Shown here: positions 8,384 through 16,465 of the stretch, one piece after another
Layout: each line of letters starts with the position of its first letter
Numbering within the stretch: position 1 is the stretch's first letter
NCBI RefSeq assembly: GCF_001693485.1
Contig: NZ_MAXC01000033.1
Location: forward strand, 434,001-498,000
Direction: 5' to 3'
Length of the DNA: 64,000 nucleotides
Source of the DNA: Bradyrhizobium sp. LMTR 3
GTDB lineage: Bacteria > Pseudomonadota > Alphaproteobacteria > Rhizobiales > Xanthobacteraceae
Notes under the pieces: generated by a model
What the model saw: only the letters and a program-made list of their open reading frames with translations
Told to the model about the DNA's origin: nothing
Database searches by the model: none
Position numbers and translations under genes: made by a program

Positions 8384-9739
8384 ATGCCGATCAACATTTT
8401 GATGCCCGCGCTGTCGCCCACGATGGAGAAGGGCAACCTTGCCAAGTGGCTCAAGAAAGAGGGCGACAAGGTCAAGTCCGGCGACGTGATCGCCGAGATC
8501 GAGACCGACAAGGCGACGATGGAAGTCGAGGCGGTCGACGAGGGTACGATTGCCAAGATTCTGGTACCGGAGGGTACGCAGGACGTCCCCGTCAACGACG
8601 TGATCGCGGTATTGGCCGGCGACGGCGAGGATGTGAAGGCGGCAGGCGCCGCGCCCGCGCCGAAGGCTGCCGAAGCGCCCAAGGAGGCACCCAAAGAAGC
8701 GCCCAAGGAAGCACCTAAGCCTGCTGCCGCGGCACCGGCGCTAACGCCTGCGCCCGCAGCGGCTCCCGCGCCTGCCCCTCAGGCGGCCGCTCCTGCCAAG
8801 GGTAACGGCCAAGCCCGCATCTTCTCTTCGCCGCTCGCGCGCCGTCTCGCCAAGGATGCGGGCATTGATCTTTCGCGTATCAACGGCTCGGGGCCGCATG
8901 GCCGTGTCGTCGCCCGCGACGTCGAGGACGCGAAATCCGGCAAGGGCCTGAAAGCCCCGGCCGCCGCGCCTGCGGCGGGTCCGAGCATCGCGCCGTCGAT
9001 GTCCGACAAGCAGATCCTGGCGCTGTTCGAGGAGGGCAGTTACGAGATCGTGCCGCATGACGGCATGCGCCGCACCATTGCGCAACGGCTCACCGCTTCG
9101 GTGCAGACCGTGCCGCATTTCTATCTGACGATGGACTGCGACATCGGCAAGCTCCTGGTCGCCCGCGAGGAGATCAACGCCGCAGCCCCCAAGGACAAGG
9201 AAAAGAAGCCGCTCTACAAGCTCTCGGTCAACGACTTCGTCATCAAGGCGATGGCGATCGCGCTGCAGCGGATCCCGAATTGCAACGTGAGCTGGACCGA
9301 AGGCGGCATGCTCAAGCACAAGCACTCCGACATCGGCGTGGCCGTGGCGATGCCCGGCGGCCTGATCACGCCGATCATCCGCAAAGCCGAGACCAAGACA
9401 CTCTCCACGATTTCATCGGAGATGAAGGACTTTGCCGCGCGCGCGCGGGCGCGCAAGCTGAAGCCGGAAGAGTATCAGGGCGGCACCACCGCGGTGTCGA
9501 ACCTCGGCATGTACGGCATCAACCACTTCACTGCCGTGATCAACCCGCCGCATGCGACGATCCTCGCGGTCGGCACCAGCGAGGAGCGTCCCGTGGTGCG
9601 CGGCGGCAAGATCGAGATCGCGCAGATGATGAGCGTGACCTTGTCGTGCGATCACCGCGCCATCGACGGCGCGCTCGGCGCCGAGCTGATCGGCGCATTC
9701 AAGCAGTTGATCGAAAACCCCGTGATGATGATGGTGTGA
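8384..9739 (+). CDS. pdhC: dihydrolipoamide acetyltransferase, E2 of pyruvate dehydrogenase
   Basis: A 451-residue E2 core subunit. An N-terminal lipoyl domain has K43 in ETDKATMEVEA; a long Ala/Pro/Lys linker follows (about 85-140) with a short repeated KEAP motif; then a peripheral subunit-binding domain at about 142-178 (SPLARRLAKDAG, GSGPHGRVVARDV) and the acyltransferase domain from about 215. The active-site motif HRAIDG lies near the C-terminus. It transfers acetyl from lipoamide to CoA. The start follows the DUF5076 stop by two bases; an upstream in-frame extension was dismissed because this ATG restores the lipoyl domain start. Confidence 0.97.
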   Translation: MPINILMPALSPTMEKGNLAKWLKKEGDKVKSGDVIAEIETDKATMEVEAVDEGTIAKILVPEGTQDVPVNDVIAVLAGDGEDVKAAGAAPAPKAAEAPKEAPKEAPKEAPKPAAAAPALTPAPAAAPAPAPQAAAPAKGNGQARIFSSPLARRLAKDAGIDLSRINGSGPHGRVVARDVEDAKSGKGLKAPAAAPAAGPSIAPSMSDKQILALFEEGSYEIVPHDGMRRTIAQRLTASVQTVPHFYLTMDCDIGKLLVAREEINAAAPKDKEKKPLYKLSVNDFVIKAMAIALQRIPNCNVSWTEGGMLKHKHSDIGVAVAMPGGLITPIIRKAETKTLSTISSEMKDFAARARARKLKPEEYQGGTTAVSNLGMYGINHFTAVINPPHATILAVGTSEERPVVRGGKIEIAQMMSVTLSCDHRAIDGALGAELIGAFKQLIENPVMMMV

Positions 9740-9805
9740 GGGAAACGCAGGCGCCGATCTTCTTGCGTCGGGCGAAATCCACCGACTTCAGACCAAGGGA
9801 AAGCG

Positions 9806-10351
9806 ATGTCGCCAAGTGAAGTCAAACTGTCGGTCAAACCGATGTTCATCGGCTGGATTACGCTGTTGACTCAGCTTCCGTTGCAGGTGTTTTTCACGCT
9901 GTGGTGCGGCGTCTTCTTCGGTGGCGTGGGCGCGTCGATCGGCATTTTTCCGAATGCGAAGGATGCGTCCTACGCCATAGGCGCGATTGCATTCTTTGCT
10001 GTTCCGGTCGTTGCCTATATCGGCAAGAAGCTGAATTACAGTCAGACCGAATACCGCTTCTATTCCGACCGGCTCGAATTCGATGAAGGTTTTCTCACCA
10101 TCAACAAGAAGGTGATCAAGTTTCGCGACGTAAAGGAGACTACCTTGCGCAAGGGCATCCTTCAGCGCAGCTACGATCTCGGGTCAATTTACCTCGCAAC
10201 CCTTGCGACAGGGTCGACACGAAATTCGAATCCGTTCGTGGCGCTGGGTTTCGGTAATGTTTCGGCGAGCGGCGTCATTGTGCGCGACATCTCCGATCCC
10301 GACGAAACCTTTGAGACAATCCGGAAGCTGGTTGACGCGAAGAGCGATTAG
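9806..10351 (+). CDS. PH-domain (bPH) membrane protein within the pdh cluster
   Basis: A 181-residue protein with two hydrophobic segments at about residues 14-36 and 48-70, followed by a beta-rich region (YRFYSDRLEFDEGFLTINKKVIKFRDVKETTLRKG) typical of bacterial PH-like domains of the YdbS/YdbT type. The function of these proteins is largely unknown. It sits between pdhC and lpd on the same strand with gaps of 66 and 74 bases, and its codons look less GC-rich than those of its neighbours. It may be a later insertion into the operon; no link to PDH chemistry is visible. Confidence 0.75.
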   Translation: MSPSEVKLSVKPMFIGWITLLTQLPLQVFFTLWCGVFFGGVGASIGIFPNAKDASYAIGAIAFFAVPVVAYIGKKLNYSQTEYRFYSDRLEFDEGFLTINKKVIKFRDVKETTLRKGILQRSYDLGSIYLATLATGSTRNSNPFVALGFGNVSASGVIVRDISDPDETFETIRKLVDAKSD

Positions 10352-10425
10352 AACAAAGCCGAGACGCCCCGCGCCAGACCTCGCACCAAACGATATTCTA
10401 ACGATCCAGGCAGAGACCGACCAAC

Positions 10426-11844
10426 ATGGCCGATACATCCTTCGACGTCATCATCATCGGCTCCGGTCCGGGCGGCTACGTCACCGCGATCCGCTCGGCG
10501 CAGCTTGGCTTCAAGACCGCAATTGTCGAAAAATCTTATCTCGGCGGCATCTGCCTGAACTGGGGTTGCATCCCGACCAAGGCGCTTCTGCGCTCGGCCG
10601 AGATCTTCCATTACATGCAGCACGCCAAGGATTACGGTCTCTCCGCGGAGAAAATATCGTTCGATCCGAAGGCGGTGGTACAACGCTCGCGCGGCGTTTC
10701 GAAGCGGCTGAATGACGGCGTCGGCTTCCTGATGAAGAAGAACAAGGTGACGGTGATCTGGGGCGAGGCGTCGATCGATGCGCCAGGCAAGGTCACGGTG
10801 AAGAAATCCGCCGTCGAGGCGCCGAAGGGGGCGCTGGGTGAGGGCGCCTATCAGGCCAAGCATATCATTCTCGCGACTGGCGCCCGGCCGCGCGTGCTGC
10901 CGGGGCTCGAGCCTGACAAGAAACTGGTCTGGACCTATTTCGAGGCAATGGTGCCGGAGCGGATGCCGAAATCGCTGCTGGTGGTCGGCTCCGGCGCGAT
11001 CGGCATTGAGTTCGCCTCGTTCTTCCACACCATGGGCGCCGATGTCACCGTCGTCGAGGTGCTGCCGCAGATCCTCCCGGTCGAGGACGCCGAGATCGCC
11101 GGCCTCGCGCGCAAGCGGTTCGAGAAGCAGGGCATCAAGATCCTCTCAAACACCAAAGTCACGAAGCTCGAGAAGAAAGCCGACAGCGTGGTTGCCACCA
11201 TCGACGACGGCAAGAAGCCGCAGACGGTCGAGTTCGAGCGGGTGATCTCGGCGGTCGGCGTGGTCGGCAATGTCGAAGGCCTCGGCCTCGAAAAACTCGG
11301 CGTCAAGACCGACCGCGGCGTCGTCGTGATCGACGGCTACGGCAAGACCAATGTCCCCGGCATCTATGCCATTGGCGACGTCGCAGGTCCCCCGATGCTC
11401 GCCCACAAGGCCGAGCACGAAGGCGTCGTCTGCATCGAGGCGATCAAGGGCCTGCATCCGCACGCCATGGACAAGAATCTCATTCCCGGCTGCACCTATT
11501 GCCACCCGCAGATTGCTTCCGTGGGGCTGACCGAGGCGAAGGCGAAAGAGGGCGGCCGCGAGATCCGCGTCGGCCGTTTCCCGTTTGTGGGCAACGGCAA
11601 GGCGATTGCGCTTGGCGAGGACCAGGGCCTCGTCAAGGTGATCTTCGACAAGAAGACGGGGCAATTGCTCGGCGCCCACATGATCGGCACGGAGGTGACC
11701 GAGTTGATCCAGGGTTACGTGGTCGCCATGAACCTGGAGACTACGGAGGAGGAGTTGATGCACACCGTATTCCCGCATCCGACGCTGTCCGAGATGATGA
11801 AGGAGGCCGTGTTGGATGCCTACGGCCGCGTGCTGAATATCTGA
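10426..11844 (+). CDS. lpdA: dihydrolipoyl dehydrogenase (E3)
   Basis: A 472-residue flavoprotein that reoxidises dihydrolipoamide with NAD. The FAD motif GSGPGG is at residues 12-17, the redox-active disulfide GGICLNWGC at C43 and C48, the NAD-binding GSGAIG near 190, a second FAD segment IYAIGDVAG around 310, and the catalytic His-Glu pair HPTLSE near 445-450. Length is normal. As the last gene of the cluster it probably serves PDH and perhaps other 2-oxoacid dehydrogenases. A family A palindromic repeat begins seven bases after its stop. Confidence 0.97.
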   Translation: MADTSFDVIIIGSGPGGYVTAIRSAQLGFKTAIVEKSYLGGICLNWGCIPTKALLRSAEIFHYMQHAKDYGLSAEKISFDPKAVVQRSRGVSKRLNDGVGFLMKKNKVTVIWGEASIDAPGKVTVKKSAVEAPKGALGEGAYQAKHIILATGARPRVLPGLEPDKKLVWTYFEAMVPERMPKSLLVVGSGAIGIEFASFFHTMGADVTVVEVLPQILPVEDAEIAGLARKRFEKQGIKILSNTKVTKLEKKADSVVATIDDGKKPQTVEFERVISAVGVVGNVEGLGLEKLGVKTDRGVVVIDGYGKTNVPGIYAIGDVAGPPMLAHKAEHEGVVCIEAIKGLHPHAMDKNLIPGCTYCHPQIASVGLTEAKAKEGGREIRVGRFPFVGNGKAIALGEDQGLVKVIFDKKTGQLLGAHMIGTEVTELIQGYVVAMNLETTEEELMHTVFPHPTLSEMMKEAVLDAYGRVLNI

Positions 11845-11850
11845 TGCCGC

Positions 11851-11936
11851 CGTCATTGCGAGCGGAGCGAAGCAATCCACCTATCCACTTGCGGCGCTAT
11901 GGATTGCTTCGTCGCTGACGCTCCTCGCAATGACGG
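11851..11936. repeat. intergenic palindromic repeat, family A, copy 2
   Basis: An 86-base imperfect palindrome: CGTCATTGCGAGCG and AGCAATCCA on the left; TGGATTGCTTCG and CTCGCAATGACGG on the right. It lies between lpdA and the threonine synthase gene and is a more compact version of the element at 4840-4953. Confidence 0.85.
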
Positions 11937-11973
11937 ATAACGAGAGATCGCTAAAACAAGAAAGAAACGACGC

Positions 11974-13215
11974 GTGAAAGACAACGACAATCTGACCATC
12001 GAACGCCCGACGTTTGTGACCCATCTCGAATGCGCGATGGAGGGCGATCGGTACGAGGCCGATCAGATCCACAACCTCTCCAAGGCCGGCAAGCCGCTAC
12101 TGGTGCGCTACGACCTCGCTGGCGTGAAGAAGGCGCTGACCAAGGAAGCCCTCGCGCAGCGCCCGGCCGACATGTGGCGCTATCGCGAGCTGCTGCCGGT
12201 GCGTAAGGTCACGGACATCGTCAGCCTCGGCGAAGTGACGACGCCGCTGATCCGGCTGCCGAAGCTTGCGAAAAAACTCGGCGGCGGCGAGATCATCGTG
12301 AAGGACGAGGGCCGCTTGCCGACCGGCTCGTTCAAGGCCCGCGGCCTTGTCATGGCGGTGTCGATGGGCAAGGCGCTCGGTATCAAGCACATGGCGATGC
12401 CGACCAACGGCAATGCGGGCGCGGCGCTCGCGGCCTACGCGACGTCCTGCGGCATCAAGACGACGATCTTCTGCCCCGCCGACACACCGGAGGTGAACGT
12501 CAGCGAAATCGAGCTGCAGGGCGCCACCGTCTATCGCGTCAACGGCCTGATCGACGATTGCGGCAAGATCGTCGGCGAGGGGAAGGCAAAGGCGGGCTGG
12601 TTCGACACCTCGACGCTGAAGGAGCCTTACCGGATCGAAGGCAAGAAGACGATGGGCCTTGAGCTCGCCGAACAGCTCGGCTGGGAGATGCCCGACGTGA
12701 TCTTCTACCCGACCGGCGGCGGCACCGGCCTGATCGGGATGTGGAAGGCGTTTGCCGAACTGGAAGCCATCGGCTTCATCGGCGCGAAGCGGCCGCGGAT
12801 GGTCGCGGTACAGGCGTCCGGCTGCGCGCCGATGGTGCGCGCCTTCGAGAACGGCACCGAGCACGCTCCGCGGTGGGAGGATGCCCATACCATCGCGTCA
12901 GGCATCCGCGTGCCGCAAGCGGTCGGAGATTTTCTGATCCTGCGCGCGGTTCGCGAGAGCAAGGGATTTGCGATCGCGGTCCCGGACGAGAAGATTTCTG
13001 CTGCGCTCAACGAAGTGGCGCGCGAGGAGGGTCTGCTGTTGTGTCCGGAAGGGGCGGCGACGTATGCTGCCTATCAGCAAAGCCTTGCCGACGGCCGCGT
13101 GACCAAAAACGATCGGGTCATGCTGTTCAATTGCGCGACAGGGCTTAAATATCCGCTGCCGCCGGTCACGCGCACGCTCGATCGCCACCAGCCGATCGAC
13201 TACGCCAAGCTCTGA
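11974..13215 (+). CDS. threonine synthase, PLP fold-type II
   Basis: A 413-residue PLP enzyme of the threonine synthase/threonine dehydratase group. The Schiff-base lysine lies in GSFKARG near residue 117, the substrate loop TNGNAGAALAAYA near 149-160, and the phosphate-binding glycine loop PTGGGTGLIG near 248-257. The N-terminal THLECAMEG followed by a short zinc-less lead-in resembles the plant-type threonine synthases, so release of threonine from O-phosphohomoserine is the best guess; a related lyase role cannot be excluded. Translation starts at GTG, and a family A repeat separates it from lpdA. Confidence 0.82.
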   Translation: MKDNDNLTIERPTFVTHLECAMEGDRYEADQIHNLSKAGKPLLVRYDLAGVKKALTKEALAQRPADMWRYRELLPVRKVTDIVSLGEVTTPLIRLPKLAKKLGGGEIIVKDEGRLPTGSFKARGLVMAVSMGKALGIKHMAMPTNGNAGAALAAYATSCGIKTTIFCPADTPEVNVSEIELQGATVYRVNGLIDDCGKIVGEGKAKAGWFDTSTLKEPYRIEGKKTMGLELAEQLGWEMPDVIFYPTGGGTGLIGMWKAFAELEAIGFIGAKRPRMVAVQASGCAPMVRAFENGTEHAPRWEDAHTIASGIRVPQAVGDFLILRAVRESKGFAIAVPDEKISAALNEVAREEGLLLCPEGAATYAAYQQSLADGRVTKNDRVMLFNCATGLKYPLPPVTRTLDRHQPIDYAKL

Positions 13216-13248
13216 CCGTGATGCGGCGGAATGTGATGGGAGCATGAG

Positions 13249-14217
13249 ATGCGAAAGATCGTTCTGGCCGCGATTGCAGTGTTGGCGTTCGGTGGTGTTG
13301 CGGCAGCGCAAAATTTTCCCTCGCGTCCCGTCACGATCATCGTGCCGTTCTCGGCCGGCGGTCCTTCGGATGCGATGGCGCGGATTCTCGCCGAGCGCAT
13401 GAAGGTCACGCTCGGCGAGCAGGTTCTGGTCGAAAACGTGACGGGAGCGGCCGGCACGGTCGGCGTCGGCCGTGCCGTGCGTTCGCCGCCTGACGGCTAC
13501 ACGATCAGCTTCGGCCATCTCGGCACCCACGTCGCCAATGGCGCGATCTACAAGCTCGGCTACGACCTCACAACCGACCTCGAACCGGTCGCGCTGCTGC
13601 CGAGCAATCCGATGATCATCGTCAGCAAGAAGGCGGTGCCCGCAACCTCGCTGAAGGAATTTGTGGCGTGGCTGAAGGCGCAGCCGACGCCGGCGACCGC
13701 GGGCACGGCCGGCGCCGGCTCCGGCAGCCATATCGCCGGGGTCTATTTCGAGAACGTTACCGGCATCAAGCTGCAATATGTGCCCTATCGCGGCACAGGC
13801 CCCGCGATGAACGATCTCGTCGCTGGCCAGATCGACATGATCGTCGACCAGACCTCGAACTCGATCGGGCAGGTTCGGGCCGGCAACATCCGCGCCTATG
13901 CCATCACCGACAGCAAGCGCGTGGAATCTGCCTCCGACATCCCGACCGTGGACGAGGCGGGACTGCCCGGATTTCATATGACGCTATGGTCCGGCCTCTG
14001 GGTACCCAAGGGTACGCCGAAGGATGTCATCGCCAAGCTGAATGCGGCGACGGTGGAGGCGTTGAACGATCCGGCGGTGCGCAAGCAGCTTGAAAACCTC
14101 GGCCTGCAAATGCCGCCCAAGGACAAGCTCGCGCCCGAAGCGCTCGGCGCCTGGCAAAAGGCCGAGATCGCAAAATGGTGGCCGATGATCAAGGCCGCCA
14201 ATGTGAAGGTGGACTAA
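13249..14217 (+). CDS. Bug-family tripartite tricarboxylate transporter substrate-binding protein
   Basis: A 322-residue periplasmic solute receptor. A signal peptide covers about residues 1-21 (ends AAA before QNFPSRP). The family motifs follow: PSRPVTIIVPFSAGG, ENVTGAAGTVG and PYRGTGPAMNDL. Bug receptors feed TctAB-type secondary transporters with carboxylates such as citrate or tartrate; no TctA or TctB gene is present here, so this is one of the many orphan receptors typical of Bradyrhizobium. The stop of the threonine synthase gene is 33 bases upstream. A relic of a related gene lies at 14579-14659. Confidence 0.92.
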   Translation: MRKIVLAAIAVLAFGGVAAAQNFPSRPVTIIVPFSAGGPSDAMARILAERMKVTLGEQVLVENVTGAAGTVGVGRAVRSPPDGYTISFGHLGTHVANGAIYKLGYDLTTDLEPVALLPSNPMIIVSKKAVPATSLKEFVAWLKAQPTPATAGTAGAGSGSHIAGVYFENVTGIKLQYVPYRGTGPAMNDLVAGQIDMIVDQTSNSIGQVRAGNIRAYAITDSKRVESASDIPTVDEAGLPGFHMTLWSGLWVPKGTPKDVIAKLNAATVEALNDPAVRKQLENLGLQMPPKDKLAPEALGAWQKAEIAKWWPMIKAANVKVD

Positions 14218-14307
14218 CTCCGGATGTGCACGCGGACCAATGTGCAAGACCGAGGGCAGGGAACCTACGGGTAGCGCGGACGTTAACGCTCTTATACGGA
14301 GCGCAAG

Positions 14308-14469
14308 ATGGCTGGCGACAACCGATCCAAGAGCACAATCGGACTCATTCTCGGCGGAATCATCGCGGTGGCTGCCGCGCTATTCATTCTCACCGGCGGG
14401 GAATTGGGCGGGGTTAAAGAAGTGACCAAAGATGCTGACCTTGCGCCTGTCGCGCCCGGAAAGAAATAG
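14308..14469 (+). CDS. small single-pass membrane protein, 53 residues
   Basis: Starts MAGDNRSKS, then one hydrophobic segment at residues 10-32 (rich in Ile, Leu, Gly and Ala), then a polar tail ending APVAPGKK. The segment length, the charge distribution (positive N-terminus inside) and the clean reading frame between 14308 and the TAG at 14469 suggest a real micro-protein. The upstream context GAGCGCAAG gives a weak ribosome binding site. Function unknown. It lies 90 bases after the Bug receptor gene and could be co-transcribed with it. Confidence 0.55.
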   Translation: MAGDNRSKSTIGLILGGIIAVAAALFILTGGELGGVKEVTKDADLAPVAPGKK

Positions 14470-14578
14470 CGTGAACATGGATTGGTGAGTGTGCTGATTT
14501 GTTCTCGTTGATATGGACGGTCCGCGGATTAGCAAGGTTCTTGCATCAAGGGATTCTGATCTACCCTAGACCATCATA

Positions 14579-14659
14579 GGTAACATCCGCGCCTGCGCCA
14601 TCACCGGCAACAAGGGCGTGGAATCGGCTGCCGATATTCCGACCGTTGACGAGGCGGGG
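14579..14659 (+). pseudogene. remnant of a Bug-family receptor gene
   Basis: The 27 codons read GNIRACAITGNKGVES then AADIPTVDEAG, and align without gaps to the intact Bug gene at 13888-13968, with about 68 of 81 bases identical by eye. Sequence before and after does not continue the alignment. It is therefore a broken-off piece of a second, diverged Bug gene, not a direct copy of the neighbour. Confidence 0.75.
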
Positions 14660-14718
14660 CCCATCGAGGGTCAGAGATCGGACACTTTGCGTCCTGTTCT
14701 TTCTCCTTGAGTCGACAT

Positions 14719-16008
14719 TTATGCCGATTCAAGTCGACTGGCCAACACCTTGTCAATCCGCCTGCCGTCGAGATCGGCGACCTCAAACTGCCATCCCTCA
14801 TCTTCAATTTTATCACCCACGTTAGGAATCTTGCCAAACTCTTGAAGCAGAAAGCCGGCAAACGTCTGATAAGGCCGCGATGCAGGAAGGGCAATTCCAA
14901 GCAAATGTGCGGCCTCAACCGCCGGCATCCAACCGGAGATTAAATACGATCCGTCGTCACGCTTTACGGCAGCAGGCTCGACCGGCCCGTCTTTGGTATT
15001 GAAGGAGCCGACAATCGCTTCGAGGATGTCAGCGCTGGTCACGACACCTTGGAAAACGCCATATTCGTCATGCACCAGTCCCACGTGAACAGGTGCACCG
15101 CGCAAGAGCGTAACCACATCTCGAGCATCGAGCGCTTCCGGCAGTATGGGTGCTTCGCGAACCAGATCTCGGATTTTGGGGGTCTTGCCCGCCAGGTAGA
15201 CGTCAAGCAAATCTTTTGCACTCACGATACCTATCGCGCCTTCGTGATCGCCATCAAAGGCAACGAGATGGGAGTGTTTGCTCTCCAAAAGGTCAGCGAA
15301 AATTTGGTCGTTACTATCTTCCAAGTTGATAGACTCTACTTCGTGACGTGGAGTCATTACCGCCCCCACGGCCAGATCGCCGAGCCGCATCACCCCGGCG
15401 ATCCATTCCTTCTCGCCCGGCTCTAGTACTCCGGCATTCTCAGCCTCGGCGACAAGCGTTCGAATTTCATCCTCACTGACTCTATCGGCCGCTTGCTCTC
15501 GATGACCCAGCAGCCACAGCAATATCTTGCCGGATCGGTCAAGGAGCCACACGAGCGGGTGCGACGCCTTGGCAAGCAACACCATTGCGGGTGCCACCTT
15601 CACTGCCACGGCCTCTGGATCACGAAGCGCAATCTGCTTCGGAACGAGCTCGCCGATAATCAGTGACGCATAGGTGATGAAAGCCACGACAACGCCAACC
15701 CCGGCCGGCTCTGCGACGCCGGGCGACAGGCCGGCCTCGATCAGCCAGGATGCAAGACGCAGCCCTAACGTCGCGCCGGAGAAAGCGCCGGACAACACGC
15801 CAATCAGGGTAATGCCGATCTGAACCGTCGACAGGAATTTCCCGGGATCAGATGCCAGTGAAAGGGCGCGGCGAGCCCCCTTGACACGCTTCTCAACGAG
15901 GCCGGCCAGTCTCGACGGACGCGACGATACAATGGCCAACTCCGACATTGCGAGTAGGCCATTGAGAACAATCAGGACCGTGACGATCCCGAGGTCTAGA
16001 TATAGCAC
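14719..16008 (-). CDS. CNNM/CorC-type membrane protein with CBS domains (hemolysin family)
   Basis: About 429 residues. A DUF21/CNNM membrane domain with three or four helices occupies about residues 1-190 (LDLGIVTVLIVLNG at the start, IIGELVPKQIAL near 130). A pair of CBS domains follows (about 205-330; VMTPRHEV, VHVGLVHDEYGVFQGVVT) and then a C-terminal CorC_HlyC domain. Relatives are implicated in Mg/Co efflux or transport; haemolysis is an old family name only. I prefer the GTG start at 16008, preceded by AGAAGG at eight bases, because the upstream 42 codons look non-coding. Confidence 0.88.
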   Translation of the reverse strand: MLYLDLGIVTVLIVLNGLLAMSELAIVSSRPSRLAGLVEKRVKGARRALSLASDPGKFLSTVQIGITLIGVLSGAFSGATLGLRLASWLIEAGLSPGVAEPAGVGVVVAFITYASLIIGELVPKQIALRDPEAVAVKVAPAMVLLAKASHPLVWLLDRSGKILLWLLGHREQAADRVSEDEIRTLVAEAENAGVLEPGEKEWIAGVMRLGDLAVGAVMTPRHEVESINLEDSNDQIFADLLESKHSHLVAFDGDHEGAIGIVSAKDLLDVYLAGKTPKIRDLVREAPILPEALDARDVVTLLRGAPVHVGLVHDEYGVFQGVVTSADILEAIVGSFNTKDGPVEPAAVKRDDGSYLISGWMPAVEAAHLLGIALPASRPYQTFAGFLLQEFGKIPNVGDKIEDEGWQFEVADLDGRRIDKVLASRLESA

Positions 16009-16119
16009 GATCTTACCTTCTGTGGCGCGGGTGGCCGCACCGGTACCACACGATCGCCGCGTCACATATGTAGTGTGCTGCCATAGGCACGCAAATGGAA
16101 CCAGTTCCCGGAGGCCGGC

Positions 16120-16335
16120 ATGCGGGACAGTCAAGATCGTGGCTTAATCAGCTTCCGAACTTTTGTCGTTATCGCTGCAGCAGTCATTCTGATGATTGCC
16201 GCCCTTGCATGGGAGAACATCGCACATGTTCCCAGCAATCCCGGACCAAGCGGAATACCGGGATCGACGGCGCGAGATCAGACCCCACCGCCCGCCGGGG
16301 ATATCTCGGGGACGACCACCGGGAAGTCGCGCTGA
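16120..16335 (+). CDS. small single-pass membrane protein, 71 residues
   Basis: The N-terminus is polar (MRDSQDRGLISFRT), followed by a membrane helix at about residues 15-33 (VVIAAAVILMIAALAW) and a Pro/Gly/Thr-rich tail of about 35 residues that would face the periplasm. A GGAGG stands five bases before the ATG, good evidence that it is translated. It is divergent from the CNNM gene, with only 111 bases between the two starts. Function unknown. Confidence 0.65.
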   Translation: MRDSQDRGLISFRTFVVIAAAVILMIAALAWENIAHVPSNPGPSGIPGSTARDQTPPPAGDISGTTTGKSR

Positions 16336-16410
16336 CCTCAGGGCGCCTTGTTGAGATGCGGATGCAGCCTCGCGCCCGGTGACGATTGAATCGACACCGG
16401 ACGCTGGAGA

Positions 16411-16438
16411 TGCAAGGGCCGGAAAACCGGCCCTTGCA
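16411..16438. terminator. bidirectional hairpin between the 16120 gene and the RTX gene
   Basis: A perfect 12-base stem, TGCAAGGGCCGG / CCGGCCCTTGCA, with an AAAA loop lies between two convergent 3' ends. Its minus-strand copy falls 28 bases after the RTX stop. There is no long T-run, so it may act as a bidirectional terminator or as an RNA-end stabiliser. Confidence 0.7.
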
Positions 16439-16465
16439 GGTGTTTGAGATCTGAGTTCCTTCGCC

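Noticed and set aside
14719..16008. Reading the CNNM/CorC gene as a true haemolysin
   Set aside because: The name is historical; domains indicate an ion-transport protein with CBS sensors.
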